A stretch of DNA of 64,000 nucleotides from assembly GCA_019916065.1 (NCBI GenBank), contig CM034236.1, positions 19,894,805-19,958,804 on the forward strand, written 5' to 3'. The position numbers and the translations under genes were made by a program. Of this stretch, positions 1 to 12,234 are shown in pieces. The first letter of the stretch is position 1, and each line of letters opens with the position of its first letter. This DNA is from Vitellaria paradoxa. Its lineage: Eukaryota > Streptophyta > Magnoliopsida > Ericales > Sapotaceae. A model generated the notes under the pieces. It was not told the origin of the DNA. It did not search any database and saw nothing but the letters and a program-made list of their open reading frames with translations.

Positions 1-1400
1 AGATGTTCATCTCCACCTTAGAAGGGGTATACTATAACAGGGTATTCACAAGCAGTAGCAAGAATTTTACAAGCCTCATCCTGCAAGGGGAAAAGATTGA
101 AGATTGAGTTAAGATAGGAAGAATAATATATTCAACACTGATAAAATCCCGAAAGCCTAAACAATCCCAAGGAACATAAAGAATCAAATAATTTTGAAGA
201 CACAGAAGATATAAATGACCATAAAGATTCAGAGGGCTCCAAAGATCTAGATGACCATGAGAACATAGACTAATTGACAAACTAAAACATCTTTGTACAA
301 ACATACAAGTCAGAAATGCATACTATTATAACTAAATCTTGTGATCTTGAAAAATATTTTGTCAAGAACTCAGTTATGTAATCCTATTAATCTTATCTTT
401 TAACTCCAGTAGTGCTTTTTTCAGTTCACAATGACATCTAGCCCAATTCTATTTAGTCCAAGATAATCAAATGAAGCATAACTCCTTGTTTTCACTATCA
501 AAAAGGGTAGCAAAATTTCATTCCCAAAGGGAAATTGGCAAAACCAACATTTGACACAGAAGGCGAAGAACACATGTAGCCAAGCTCATGCCCCCAAGGC
601 TCAGTGAATGCATTTAGCGTAGCCATCAATCAATGTCTATTACATTATTAGGATGAGAACCTTCCACCTCCTGAAGCTCCAATTGCAAAATAAATAAATA
701 AATAAATGCACATACACGGGGTTGGGTCAGGTCGATCAGAGTAATTCTCTTCCTTTCTCACTCGCCTCTTTCCAATAGTTTCTTATTCTTCCTCTCAACA
801 CTTACCAACTCTTCGCCTTTTAGAAATTTACTCCTCTCTCTCACTCTTACTCTCTCTATCCTCCAACCTCACTCTTCCATCAAGTCACTAAACCGGTTTC
901 CACACAAGCATGTATAAACATGAAAAATGTAACGCATAAGGATGGCAAAGGTGGTTATAGGCAGCCAAAGAAAGATATTATAACATATGGGAAGAGCTCA
1001 ACCCACGTAGAGAAGCCACCCATGCATTATATATATGCACACAAAAATCTGGTAGTAGGTTATCAGACAAAAATCAAAAAATGCCTATCATATGTATAAG
1101 ATTTCCATTCCATGTGCATTAAAAATATAATCATGGTCCAAATTTTAACAAATCTCATGCCAAAAGCATTAATTAAACTAAATTATCAAATTATTCATTA
1201 AAAAAAATCAATACAAAATAAAATAATATAATAATCAAAATCGTTAGCAATTAAAATAATAACCAAGTCATTAAAGGTTTTATGTCAATCATGTATTCAG
1301 GTAATTCTTGTAGTCATGTTTTGACACACTAGAATTTTTTTTCAAGTTAGCCACCAAATAGGACTTGATTTTTTTTCCCTCATTACATCGCGTGTCTCTT
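1..1400. other. Intergenic sequence, no gene recognised
   Basis: I see no coding pattern that I recognise. A pyrimidine-rich CT stretch lies at about 745-870, of the kind often found in plant promoters and 5' leaders, but no open frame follows it. Short (AAAT)n and AT-rich stretches fill the rest. Confidence 0.5.
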
Positions 1401-1439
1401 ACTTTTGGTATGGTTTATGTCATTTTATCCATAGTTGAG

Positions 1440-3515
1440 GATGAGCAATAACTATTATGGTGGTGTTGGTCACAAAAGAGTTATTGTTAACTCTTTAGTA
1501 TCCAAGTGTTATAGAGTTGTGGCATCGAAGACTTAGCCATATGAAATCTTATAATTTGGCTTGGATTTCAAAGTCTGAGATCACCAAAGGGATTCCAAGT
1601 TTAGGAAGTCACCAAAGTGTGTGTGCACACCATGTCAAAATGGTAAACAAACTAAAGCGATCAACAAGAAAGATTTACCAAAAAAAAAAATTAGTACTAG
1701 TGAACAACTTGATCTCATTCACACAAATTTGATGGGTCAACAAACTAGAGGCATCCACAAAAACAATTTCACCAAAAAAAATGGGTGCTAGTGAACAATG
1801 TGATCTCATTCACACAAATTTGATGGGTCCTACTTGTATTGATAGCATAAAAGGTAAAACATATATATATTTTTTTGGGTAAAATACAAAAACAATCCCT
1901 AAAGTTTATGCTCGTTGTCATTTTAGTCCTACACGTTTTATTTGTAACAGTCAAATCCTTACACTTTTGATCAAGTAAGAATTCGATCCTTCCGTTAAAT
2001 AACCGTTACATACAACATTAGACTAAGATTGAAAAAATAATTTTTTTCTACAATTTACCCTCAATGCTACTTTGATCCCTCATATTTTAATTATAACAGT
2101 CATATCCCTACACTTGCGGTGTACATCTAAAATATATTTTATTATTATTTTTAATAAATAATATCATTTGAAATATATTTTATTAAATTATATAACACAT
2201 ATTAATTTGAAATATATTCAATTAAATTACTTTTAATAAATAATATAATTAAATTAATACATAATCTAGTTTAATTAATATGAAATATATTTTATTAAAT
2301 TTGATTACTTTTTTAAAAAATTAATAAAATTAAATACTTTATTAAAACAAAAATTAATTCATATAAACAAAATTGCATTTTTAAACACAATTTTAATTTT
2401 CATTTTAGGAAAAAAGGATAACAAAAAAAACCAAAAAATATAAAAAGTTAAACATAAATAGAAAAATGACAACATTACCAAACGACCCTACAATCACTAT
2501 TTTTTGAATTTCCTATCTCTGCAATTTTTCTGTATATACATTATATGTATACATATAATCTTGTATATCTATTCAATTCAAGATGACACATTTATTTTTT
2601 TATGACTCTTTTGATTCTATTTCGTTAATTATAACAACTATTAATGAAACTATCGAATCAATCTTTAATAAAATATTTAATTTTATTATTTTTTAAAAAA
2701 ATTAATTGAATTTAATAAAATATATTTCATATTAATTAAACTAAATTAAATATTAATTTAATTATATTATTTATTAAAAATAATTTAATTGAATATATTT
2801 CAAATTAAAATATGTTATATAATTTAATAAAATATATTTCAAATTATATTATTTATTAAAAATAATTAATAAAATATATTTTGAATATACACCGAAAGCA
2901 TAGGAATTTGACTGTTACAATTAAAATGTGAGGGATTAAAGTGACACTGAAGGTAAATTATGAAAAAATTACAATTTTACCTCAGTTTAAGGTTTATATG
3001 TGATAGCCATCTAACAGAAGAACCGAATTGATGCTTGACCAATGGTATCAAGATTTGACTGCAATTGAAACACATGGAACTAAAGTGACACCAAAAATAA
3101 ACTGTAGGGATGATTTTTGTACTTTATCCTATTTCTTTCTTAGTAGATGATTTCTTTAAATACACGGGTCTATGTTTTATGTAAAAATTTTGCTGCATTT
3201 AATGTGAAAGTACATAATGAATAGCGGATAAAGATTATGTCGTGTGATGAGAATTCGTGTTGTTCACGCACAAAATTTGAAAACCCATAGTTTACAACAT
3301 ATTATGGTGAACAGGGCATACAACATGACTTCTTGGCACCTAAAATTTGACAGCCTAAGGGAATAGTTGAGAGAAGAACAAGGTTTTATAAGAAATGACA
3401 AGAATTATTCTATATATTAAAAAAAGAAAAAAAAAATACACCTATGAAGTTTTTCAATTGATGTGAGCACATGTTCAATCTTTAATAGGTATATGCTAGA
3501 TTGGGTATGTAACAC
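1440..3515 (+). pseudogene. Ty1/copia retrotransposon relic (GAG-pre-integrase and integrase)
   Basis: A copia pol fragment. The GAG-pre-integrase motif LWHRRLSHM is at about 1515-1545, followed by the zinc-finger tail (CAHHVKMVNK) and the start of the integrase core (DLIHTNLMGPT, about 1800-1830). The core resumes after an insertion at 3131 with LVDDFFKYTG, then GIQHDFLAPK and GIVERRTRF (3310-3390). Many stops and frameshifts show it is dead. A local duplication of about 90 bp repeats the DLIHTNLMG segment (1677-1768 and 1769-1830). No LTRs or reverse transcriptase were found, so both ends are truncated. The 1877-3130 insert splits the integrase between GKTY and LVDDF. Confidence 0.8.
1877..3130. 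mobile_element. Palindromic TIR element (fold-back or MULE-like) inside copia integrase
   Basis: A 1.25 kb insertion whose two halves are inverted copies. The left end reads GGGTAAAATACAAAAACAAT and the reverse complement of the right end reads AGGATAAAGTACAAAAATCA. The similarity continues inwards for roughly 450-550 bp per arm, including the paired segments ATTTTAATTATAACAGTCA and ATTTTAATTGTAACAGTCA. No ORF is present. The flanks are ATTTTTTTG (1869-1877) and ATTTCTTTC (3131-3139), a possible 9-bp TSD with two mismatches, which would suit a non-autonomous Mutator-like element. The copia reading frame resumes right after it, so this is an insertion rather than a rearrangement. Superfamily assignment is inference. 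Confidence 0.7.
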
Positions 3516-3544
3516 CCTAAATTTTAATCTTCATAATTTTAATT

Positions 3545-5706
3545 ATTTTTTTTTTAAATAAGTAAATTTTATTAAAAGGAATGGAAATCAAATAAGCATC
3601 AAAGAGATGCAAATACAATCAGCCCATCGAGAAAAAAAAATACAATCTGACCCACCAAAACAGAATTCAACTAATATGATCGAGAAAGTTCAGGAAGGAA
3701 AATAAATCAATCTCCCTTCCATCTTTCACCCATCCATATAAACAATTAAGAAATTTACTCTTCATTCTCAATATAGGTCTACTTTTATCTTCAAAGATCT
3801 TTCAGTTCCTCTCCTTCCATATCAGCCAATACACACAAAATGGAACCAAATTCCATATGGGCTTTTTGTGTTTTCCAAAGGGCTACTCCCATCAAGCCAA
3901 GAGAAAATCACAGAAATCTTTTGGAAAGCAAAAATGAATTTCGAAGCATGAAAGAATCAAGTTCCACAACTCGGTAGCCCATTGACAATGTAAGAAAATA
4001 TGAGCTATAGATTCCTCCTGGTTTAAACATAAAGTATACCAATTAACAATGGAATAACCTCTGAGTTTAAGATTATCCGTAGTTAGGATTTTCCCCTTAA
4101 TAGCACACCAAAAGAAGAAAAGTACTCTTGTAGGGACAGCTTTTTTCCAAAGATTTAACCATAGAAAATCATCCTTTGCATCTCCTTGCAGGAATTGATA
4201 GAAGGACTTAACAGTGAAAACTTTATCTTTTGACATATTCCAAACCACGGAGTTCTCAGTATCCTCCAAATAAACATTATTTAACAGCTCCATAAGTAAC
4301 AAATAACCATCCAATTCCTAATCATTCATATTCCTGCAAAGCCACACAGACCAAGTGCTATTTCTACCCATTCAATTGCAATAATCTTTGACAAAAGCTT
4401 CCTTATTCACAGCTAGAGCAAAAATCTCCGGAAGGAGGACTGATAGGCAACCAACATACAACCAGTCATGTTTCCAAAATAGAATCCTATCACCTCTGCC
4501 CAACTTCCAGGAAATACAGCTAGCAAATTTTATCCAGTTTTTCCTTATTCCTCTCCATAAGCTAGCACAAAAAGAGTTAGAGCAAGGGGTGAACACCAGC
4601 CACCTAGTTCTTCTCCATATTTAGTCACAATAACTTTCTTCCAAAGGCTAGTTTTTTCCTGAGAATATCTCCAAAACCATTTGCCCAAAAGAGCTTCATT
4701 ATACAACAATAGCTACCTAATGCCAACACCTCCTGAGATTAATGGAGAACACACAGTCTTCCAATCCACTAGGCTGTGTTTGAAGACCCCATCACATTTG
4801 CCCCAAAGAAAATTCATTTGCATTCTTTCAATTTCTTTGATGACAGAAATAGGAGCATTAAAGAGGGAGAGAAAGTATGTAGGAAGGCTGGAAAGAACAC
4901 TTTTTATCAGTGTAACGCTGGCCCTTGTAAATAGATATTTCAACTTCCAAACAACTAACCTATTTCTACATCTTTCCAAAACTTGTTCCCAAGCATTTTT
5001 TGGATTTAAATTGTGCTCCTAGAGGCAGATCTAAATATGTAGATGGAAGAGTACCTGTTTTGCATCCCAAAATTACTGCCAGCTCACTTAAAAAATCAAT
5101 ATCTCCTACCGGTAGTATCTCAGATTTACTAAAATTTATTTTCAAACCTGTAATAGCCTCAAACTCCAAAAAAGTACAGCGAAAATGACCCATTTGTAGC
5201 ATTTCAGCACCATAGAAAATAATAGAGTCATTAGCAAATAGAAAATGAGAAATGTTTATAGAATCTCTGACTCTATTTTTAACCAAGAAGCCTTCAATCA
5301 GCCCAGCCTCTTCCACTTTCTGCAGCATTTTACTGAGAACTTCCATGATGAGTATAAACAGGAAAGAGGAGAGAGGATCTCCTTGTCTTAATCCTCTAGA
5401 CAATGCAAAGAAACCTTCTGAAGTACCATTGATTAGAACTGAAAATCTAACAGTAGAAATACACCTAGGATCCACTGACACCACCTACTTCCAAAACCCA
5501 TTCTTCTCGTCAAATATATCAAACAATTCCAATTAACATGGTCAAATGCTTTCTCAATATCCAATTTGCAGACAATACCAGCCTCCCTTCGTTTAATCTT
5601 TGAGTCAAGAGGTTCATTTGCAACAAGGACAGCATCTAAAATCTGTCTACCACTCACAAAAGCATTTTGAGAGACAAAAATTATTGAATCTAGTACTTTC
5701 CTCAAA
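3545..5706 (-). pseudogene. L1-type LINE, 5'-truncated, reverse transcriptase to zf-RVT region
   Basis: Minus-strand non-LTR retrotransposon. In order from 5706 downwards: RT motif A ([13 protein letters not shown]), the motif B region (SRGLRQGDPLSSFLF), motif C as FANDS, a thumb region (TLIKSVLSSLPTYFLSLF), and a C-terminal zf-RVT domain (KAVPTRVLFFFWCAIKGKILT with a later C-x-H-x-H-C pattern, 3892-4314). Plant L1 elements normally have FADDT at motif C, so a catalytic Asp has become Asn. Several frameshifts break the ORF. It starts within RT, typical of 5' truncation. The T-run at 3545-3555 is the complement of a poly(A) tail. The flanks at about 3520-3546 and 5706-5733 are loosely similar and may be a worn TSD. 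Confidence 0.88.
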
Positions 5707-7330
5707 ATTTAGATTTCACATTTTATTATGTTCGGTTGGCACACAAACGTATGTTATTAATTTACAAGTGCACAAGCATCGTAAAGTAATAAAATCCAAA
5801 AGAATATGGTTGAATCCACAAGTAGTGACTAATTAAGTCGACACTCCTCTAGCTAATTGGTATCACATAAATTAAAGTAAATAAAAAAAAATAGTTTAGA
5901 TTTTTAGAATAAAAACCTATATAGACATTTTGTCAAACACCTAGAAGGCAATTAATCAAAGCAATAAAAATTAAATGAAAAAAAAAAAAAAAAAAAAAAG
6001 CTAAAAATCCAATGGCAAAGGACTAATGATCAACCATCCAACAAACAAGTAATGAATCAAATTGAGAAGGGCTTATGCATAGAAGTTGGGGGGGGGGGGA
6101 ATTTAGCTAAGTTATCGGATGACCTAATTCCATTAGCAATTCACTATCTTTAACTCTAACAAATTGATTTCCAAAACATTTGAGAATATAATTTCAATAT
6201 AGGCCATCAGGTAATGAATTTACAATTACAAACATAATTTTAATTTTGCCTAATTAATTCCTGTAACTACTGAGCAAAACCTATGAAAAAAAAATAATTG
6301 ATTGTTTATAAGATAATGTTACAAAACACAAATAATCGTAACATTCAATATATATAGCATAATGAATCCAGAAATTTAGATAATCCAAATACACACCTGA
6401 CATATAAACACAGCACAAGCACACCATATACATGGCATATAATGGCAAGAATCGATACATAGAGGAGGGATTCAAAGATTAAACTAAATAATTACCCAAA
6501 AAATAGTTAGGAAGACGATGAAAAATCATTATACCTCAAAGTGGGTTCATTACAACTTGCCTTCAAGCATCACCCAAGTAACCTTGCCTCAAACTACTCT
6601 AAGAACATTGACTGAATAAGGATTGAATGAAAATCACAACAGAAATTGAAACCCTACGTGAAAGAGGAGGAGGAGCATCTCTCTCCCTTCTAAAATTTGT
6701 AAAATAATGAAAAACCTACTTTAAGTACAACCTCTCTCAAAACCTTAAGCATATATGTAACCCCTAAGGGAAAAAACTACAAAACTTAGCTTTAAATCTA
6801 GACGCGATTTCCAAATGGGTCCTTTAATTTAGCCAATTTTTTCTTTGATCTCAAGGCATCCTTCTTGTGGTCTGCACTTGCGCGTTCATATATCAGATTT
6901 TGGTTTTAAAGTCTAAACGAGCATTTGAACACGATGTAACTTGGCAAGAAGCTGAGGCTGCTTTGACTGTATGTGCGCACATTTGAGTATCGAGAGCCTG
7001 ACATTCGGACAACCATCCATACAAAAATTAGGACATGGCCAAATTTCCTTGCATCTATCATGGCCTCTCCTCTTGAAGTTCAAACGAGGGTTTAAACGAA
7101 GCTAGCATTTAAACAGGGTTTAGAATGCCAAAGTAGTCCTTAATTTATTTACTATTTTATTTTTTTATTATTTGCACTTTTTGGCTTCCTCTCCCCCTTG
7201 ATCGTTCATCTCGATGCTTTATCACCTCAAATATCATCTCTCATAGCCTAAAAATCTACAAATATAAAAAATGCAAAAAAATTAGATATTCATTGTAAAA
7301 CTGATGCCCAAAGTGAGAAAATATAATGCA
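5707..7330. other. Retrotransposon-like noncoding sequence, no gene
   Basis: No coding signal. The opening (TTACAAGTGCACAAGCATCG) and the stretch near 7180-7310 resemble untranslated regions of plant LTR retrotransposons that I remember, but no LTR ends, PBS or pol motifs are visible. There is a poly(A) run at 5979-5999 and a G9 run at about 6090. The assignment to a retroelement is weak inference. Confidence 0.3.
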
Positions 7331-7343
7331 ATGAGCACTCTAA

Positions 7344-7375
<32 letters not shown>

Positions 7376-7396
7376 GCGAAATATTGAGTGCTCATT
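7330..7396. repeat. Inverted repeat around a (TA)n microsatellite
   Basis: AATGAGCACTC at 7330-7340 and GAGTGCTCATT at 7386-7396 are perfect reverse complements flanking a (TA)n tract. The structure could form a cruciform. No function is suggested. Confidence 0.75.
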
Positions 7397-7399
7397 ACT

Positions 7400-8400
7400 G
7401 CCTATGACAGTTTTACTTTGCCTCTTCGGACTGGTTTTGGGCCCGAGGACAAATTCACAATTGTAAAAGGCCTCAACCCAATTCCCCAACTCCATAGTTT
7501 TAAGCTATTAAGAGTTGTGCAATTTACTTTTATCTATGGTAACAAACCAATGAAATTCCTATATAACATTGGGAATAGACTAAACAGTCTACTACTAATT
7601 AAGAATTATAATTAAAGAAAAATTATCTGTTTTAGAATGCCGAAAGTTAAAATTAAAAGAAAAGCTTATTAAATTTTAGATAGACTTTTTGGCAATGATC
7701 AGGAAGTCTACTTAAATGTTTATTAATTTTTGCTAATGCTAACAAAAAAAAATTGTTAATCTTGACAGCTTCAACTCAAAAGAAGAGGAGTTTAAAAATA
7801 GTCTTAATCTTAAGTATTTTAAATGAATTAAATATGGAAACTATATGTATAGTTTTCATATGTTTTCAAAATTAAAAGAACTATAATTAAAGAAGTTTTA
7901 TAAACATAAATTAACACCTCAATAAAACATTAATTTTCATTAAATAAAATAAAAAAAAAATTACTTAATAAATGCCTCGCTTATAACTTATTGTTAACAA
8001 GACATAAAACAATTGCTTAGAAATTTTTATTACCATCAAATATGCCATAAAAGAGATTAAATGGCTTAGCTATATTATTAATCGAAAATAGTATTTTAAC
8101 GAATCCTAATAAAAAAAAAAAACTTGATAAATAATTTTGTATGCCAAAAGATTAGAATGATTATTTTTAATGAAAATATTTAAATATTTTGTCCTTAAAT
8201 TTTTTTTTTTTAACTTTATTGCTATAAAAAAAGAAAAAAAAAAGTGCCATTAATTACGCATGAGCCCGTTACGATTGAACCGCCCCTATCTGAAGTTAAC
8301 AATTAGTTACTTTTTAGTAGTTCCAAATAAACTTCAATCGATGAACATAAGGAAGTAAATATAAAGTTTAACCAATTGAATTAACTTTCATGATTTACTT
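7400..8400. other. AT-rich intergenic sequence, nothing recognised
   Basis: Low-complexity AT-rich DNA with several homopolymer runs. I see no ORF with family motifs, no RNA gene and no clear repeat boundaries. Confidence 0.5.
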
Positions 8401-8404
8401 GTTA

Positions 8405-8655
8405 AAGTTGATGCTAAAAATGAGAGAGAAAGGGTCTGATGAGTTGGCGATTACTGGGTTCGAAGAAGAGGAGGCTAGAAAAGGGATTTTGGTTTTGTGA
8501 GTTCAAACCAAACAAAAAGCAGAGAGAGCGATCGGAGGGATGGATCCACTGCTTTGCGTTGGCGGAGCCGGGGAGGGTGAAACGACGGGAGACATAGACG
8601 GTCTTGAGTCTTCTTCAGATCTCTCTCTCTCTCGCTCTCTCTCTCTTTTTTTTTT
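8405..8655 (-). other. GC-richer island with CT-rich tract; possible orphan 5' exon
   Basis: A block clearly richer in GC than its surroundings, ending in an alternating (CT)n/T-run at 8615-8660. On the minus strand a 30-codon ORF begins MSPVVSPSPAPPTQ and stops soon after. On the plus strand another short ORF overlaps. The composition and the pyrimidine tract resemble a plant gene 5' region, but no downstream exon is recognisable on either strand. It could be a promoter or exon left behind by a rearrangement. I do not recognise the protein. Confidence 0.25.
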
Positions 8656-8903
8656 TTTTTAATTTAAAGTTCTGCTGATGTTGCCCCAAATTCTAGCACG
8701 GCCCGGGGTCTAACAGGGTACGTACTCTGGCTCAGGTGCATAGAAATTTATGTGGCAAAAAACGCACCCAATCTCAAAATGGTGTTTTCTACCTAAATTT
8801 TCCAATTAAAAACGCAACCTAGGTTTTAAGTCTTTCATTTAGTAGTTGATGGGTGATAAACGGTGTACCACAACCCCAAAAACTAGCTTCATCTCTTGCT
8901 TAC

Positions 8904-9212
8904 CCAAAAGTTAGCTGCATCTCTCACAGTTATAAACTCACCACCCACCCCTTCGACAACTGATGTGATAAACCCCAACAATCTCTTTCTCTTTCCTCAT
9001 ACATTGAGTCTTGGATTAGAAAAAACAATAGTCCGTTTCTCCAAGTGAATTAAGATTAATGGTAAACCTGAACTATAATACCAATTATAGGTAGACTTGG
9101 ACCTCTCTCTACTCCAAAAGTAAGCTCTAAGAAGTGAGTTTTCCTTCACACTTATAAATTGAAACTGATTACTAACCCCTTCCAAAACGATGTGAAAAGC
9201 CCCAACAATAGT
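8904..9212 (-). repeat. Direct repeat of a short LTR-like sequence (TRIM-like)
   Basis: On the minus strand two related units start TTGTTGGGGCTTTTCACATC (from about 9211) and TTGTTGGGGTTTATCACATC (from about 8984). Each is followed by similar sequence containing TTTATAA and ending near CTTTTGG. The TGTTGGG...CACATC start is common in plant LTRs. A purine tract (AGGAAAGAGAAAGAGA) lies just before the second unit, as a polypurine tract would. This looks like a tiny LTR element or two LTR fragments. No TSD was found. Confidence 0.4.
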
Positions 9213-9589
9213 AATTTGTTAAATAAATTTTATATGTTAAAATCAGCTGCCAACATCAGCACAACAATAAAAAAAAATCTAAATTAGCTTTGGCACAGAG
9301 CGAGACGAAGAAGACAACTGCACAGATCAGGGTACCGCAATCCTTCCTTCAACCTTTTATTTGTTACGCATTTCCTCAATAAAATCTTTTTATTATTATT
9401 AATTTTTTAAGTAAAACAATTTAAGGAATGGGAAGAATTCTTCCTTACCTTAGGGCAGGCATGCCGTAGATCCAATAGAAATAGTACAAAATCCACTTAT
9501 AATGTAATTGATAAACACTTGTCGTAGTCGGTCGATGATTCAGGATAGAAATAGTTGCTTCTGTTCTACAGAGCCCAGCCAATATCAGC

Positions 9590-9912
9590 CTAATTAGACT
9601 AGTTTGTTAAGTTCATTAGCAAACTCAAGCTGAATTTTGAATAAGCTCAAAATATTATTTTTAAATTTATTTGTTATGTTTATTAGCGAACCCAAGTCAA
9701 GCATATTAGCGAGCCTGTGATCAAACTTGTTAACGAACAAACAAATTAATTTTTCCAACTTAACAAACTTTTTATAACGAATCTAATTTATTAGCAAGCA
9801 AAAAAATCATTAAAATCTTATATGCAATGTTATTTAATTTAAATATAAATATATTTACAAACAATAAATAGGCTTATTTGCAAGTCTCATTGAATCAAAC
9901 TTACTTCGCTCG
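9590..9912. repeat. Degenerate tandem repeat, family 'TTAGCGAACxxAAGC' (copy 1 of 3)
   Basis: Short degenerate units built on TTAGC(A/G)AAC, GAGC, AAGC and TTGTTAACGAAC recur about every 35-45 bp. Similar blocks occur at 19240-19560 and 23190-23640. Arrays of this type, made of GAGCTTGTTCACGAAC-like words, are dispersed in many plant genomes. The parent element is not identifiable here. Confidence 0.55.
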
Positions 9913-9915
9913 AGC

Positions 9916-10247
9916 TTAGCCATCGCCTTCAAGAACTGGTAACAGGCCGCAATCGAGCAAGCGTTTTTTAATTGGACGTAAATTTCTACCAAGAGCTCTC
10001 CAACCCAATCCAAAGAATAACAAGGCCATAAAACTCTTGCCTGGACAGCTAGCTACCTCAAGAGAGACTGTGACGGCAAAAGCAAAAGCCAAAGCCAAAC
10101 CCATTATGGATGGTTCGCAGTTCCCAGATTTACTCTGTTGCATATCCTCTTTTTTAAATCTGTACAGCAAAGTTCCATCAGTTACTTCTAATCCTTCAAC
10201 AATGGATATGCCAGAGATTAAAAAAACTGCCCCAACACAAGAATACT
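9916..10247 (-). CDS. Unrecognised coding-like terminal exon, probable membrane protein fragment
   Basis: An open frame of about 110 codons that ends in TAA at 9916 and is preceded at 10248 by TTTAG, a usable 3' splice site with an in-frame stop just upstream. This suggests an internal or last exon rather than a complete gene. Two hydrophobic stretches are visible: GAVFLISGISIV near the start and IMGLALAFAFAVTV plus SFMALLFFGLGW in the middle. It ends with a basic tail (RNLRPIKKRLL) and LLPVLEGDG. I do not recognise the family. The stop lies at the edge of the 9590-9912 repeat, so the gene may be cut there. No upstream exon could be assigned with confidence. It may be a pseudogene fragment. 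Confidence 0.4.
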
Positions 10248-10514
10248 AAATTCCCTTCTTTTATTCATATTTTCTATTCCACTTCATCTATTTCAACACC
10301 ACAGCGCATATATTCGCCACTAATGAAGACTCCCACCCAACCGCCCCCCATCTCTCTCTCTCTATCTTTCTCTCTCTATCTCTCTCTCAAATGATAGGTT
10401 CCGTCAGTGACAAAACTAGGTCATTAATTTTCAAGCCACCAACCAAATTAGGTAGGATTCCTCGACGAATCAGTTCAAAAATAACTAAGCCAATTATTAA
10501 ACTAGTTAAATTTA

Positions 10515-10672
10515 GGCTCCGTTTGGAGTGATAAAAAATTCTAAAAAAACGGTAAAAATATTGAAAAACTCTAAAAGTTATTCACTTTTTATCTGACTGC
10601 ACAAATTACGAACTCATAACTTATCTCACTTTATCTCATTTTATCACACTTTTTGACAACCCAAATGCACCC
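10515..10672. mobile_element. Tourist-like (PIF/Harbinger) MITE, 158 bp
   Basis: The left end is GGCTCCGTTTGGAGTG. The reverse complement of the right end is GGGTGCATTTGGGTTG, an imperfect terminal inverted repeat. Both sides carry TTA (10512-10514 and 10673-10675), the 3-bp TSD typical of PIF/Harbinger elements. There is no coding capacity. Confidence 0.7.
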
Positions 10673-10679
10673 TTATTAT

Positions 10680-12230
10680 TCCAAAATGTTAATTTCAGCT
10701 TCCCTCCCCCCCCCCCCCCAAAAAAAAAAACAGAAGGAAAAAAAAAACCAATTAAGTCGAAAAATTAATCATGCAACAGGAAATGCAAGAAAACCGCTGG
10801 GCAAACCCACTCTATTTTCTTAAATTTTGTAAAAGTTTAACTGATTACAACAGATACCTACTAAACTCAAGTGCAGGTATTACCCAAAAGAGAAAATTGA
10901 GAGTGGCCCAGGCACCAGATGAAAGCAGCTGACCGCCTGACTGTAATTTCCATTACTTTTAGGTAAGATTATTTACCTCTAGAGCATGTGAGAAACCTTA
11001 GCAATAGACTGAATTACGAACTATTTCACCCAGATCGCATGAACTCAACTTCCAAACCTGTAAGATAGTCAATAAACTTGAACCTTCATTACCTCATTAT
11101 GTGTGTGTGTGTGGGTGTGTGTGGGTGTTTGTATGTTGCAGAGTAAGATGGAGGGAAGGTACTCACAGATGCAGCTATGCTGTGCTCTCCCACCAAGGGG
11201 GCGTGCGTTAAATGGATTTGCAAAAGATCCTTGGCAGACAAGAAAATGTAAGGCCTGACAAGAAAAAGCGTATGGAAAGGTTTCCGATGTTATTCCAAAA
11301 ATAAGGAGTTGTTGCTCAAAGGAGATAGCCAGATCAATCTGATGACCAACAAATCATCATAGGTAATTAGAAATTTTCAGAAAATAATCATCAGGACTCA
11401 AATCTAAAAGAAATCCATTCTTCATTTTACCTGATCCAGCCAGGTAGTACTAACATTGAATTACAGGAGATTTTCTCAGATTGATTCCATGCGCAATATT
11501 ATGAGCCGCAAGAAATGTTATAACGAGGTGGTCAATGTCACCGGCCTGAATATAATAACATACACAAGCATTTCATTCAATCTACTCTGACAATTATAGT
11601 CAAGTAGATTAGAGCTTCAACGAATAACCCCGGAATAGAGGTGGAATTTAATAGTTGTCGTGCTCTTCGACACGTGAACAGGTTGAATTGGGAAGCCCCA
11701 ACAAGCATCCCTCTCTGCAAGACAAAAACTAAAATGCATAAATGAAGCTTCTTTTCTTAGTCTAATACATGAGTGCACGTGGCATCTTGAAGTGCAGAGG
11801 ATCATGTCAGGAAACAAAAGCTTTGTCAAATAGAAGCACCAACTTTAATGGGCTGAAAGTGCCTGAATCAGGGTAAAGAGAATCTATAGCTAACACAGCT
11901 AGCACTATTGAAACACGTACATGTTAAAACACATGGAAGCAACAAAATAGGGAGACTTGAAGTAGAAGTCCCAACCATAACAGGCCCATGTTGAACACTG
12001 AGTTTTCCACTCCTAGAATAGGTTTCACACTTGGTTGAACACAACCTAATTTAAAATGAAAATCCACAAGTTAAAACACTAGGCAACACTTCCAGGACTC
12101 CTACCAACACGTCCTATGTGAACAATCATTCAATAATAAGAATATCCAGCATTCTTGAGGATGCAATTATGCAACTCAAATTGTCTTAGAATAAATTCAA
12201 GCTATGGGGCTCTATCCATTTATTCATTTG
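10680..12230. other. Intergenic; a few splice-bounded open segments on the minus strand
   Basis: No recognised gene. On the minus strand several open segments are preceded by good acceptor signals: near 11640-11720 (after TTTTTGTCTTGCAG), 11462-11555 (after TATATTCAG) and 11175-11360. They could be exons of an unidentified gene that includes the 9916-10247 exon, but no protein family is recognisable and the phases cannot be joined with confidence. A (GT)n microsatellite lies at 11101-11135. Confidence 0.25.
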
Positions 12231-12234
12231 ACCC

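Noticed and set aside
3520..5733. A ~27-bp target-site duplication around the L1 LINE
   Set aside because: The two flanks agree at only about two thirds of positions in AT-rich DNA; too weak to claim.
11175..11720. A spliced minus-strand gene joined to the 9916-10247 exon
   Set aside because: Individual segments have plausible acceptors, but the donors and phases cannot be joined convincingly and no homology supports them.
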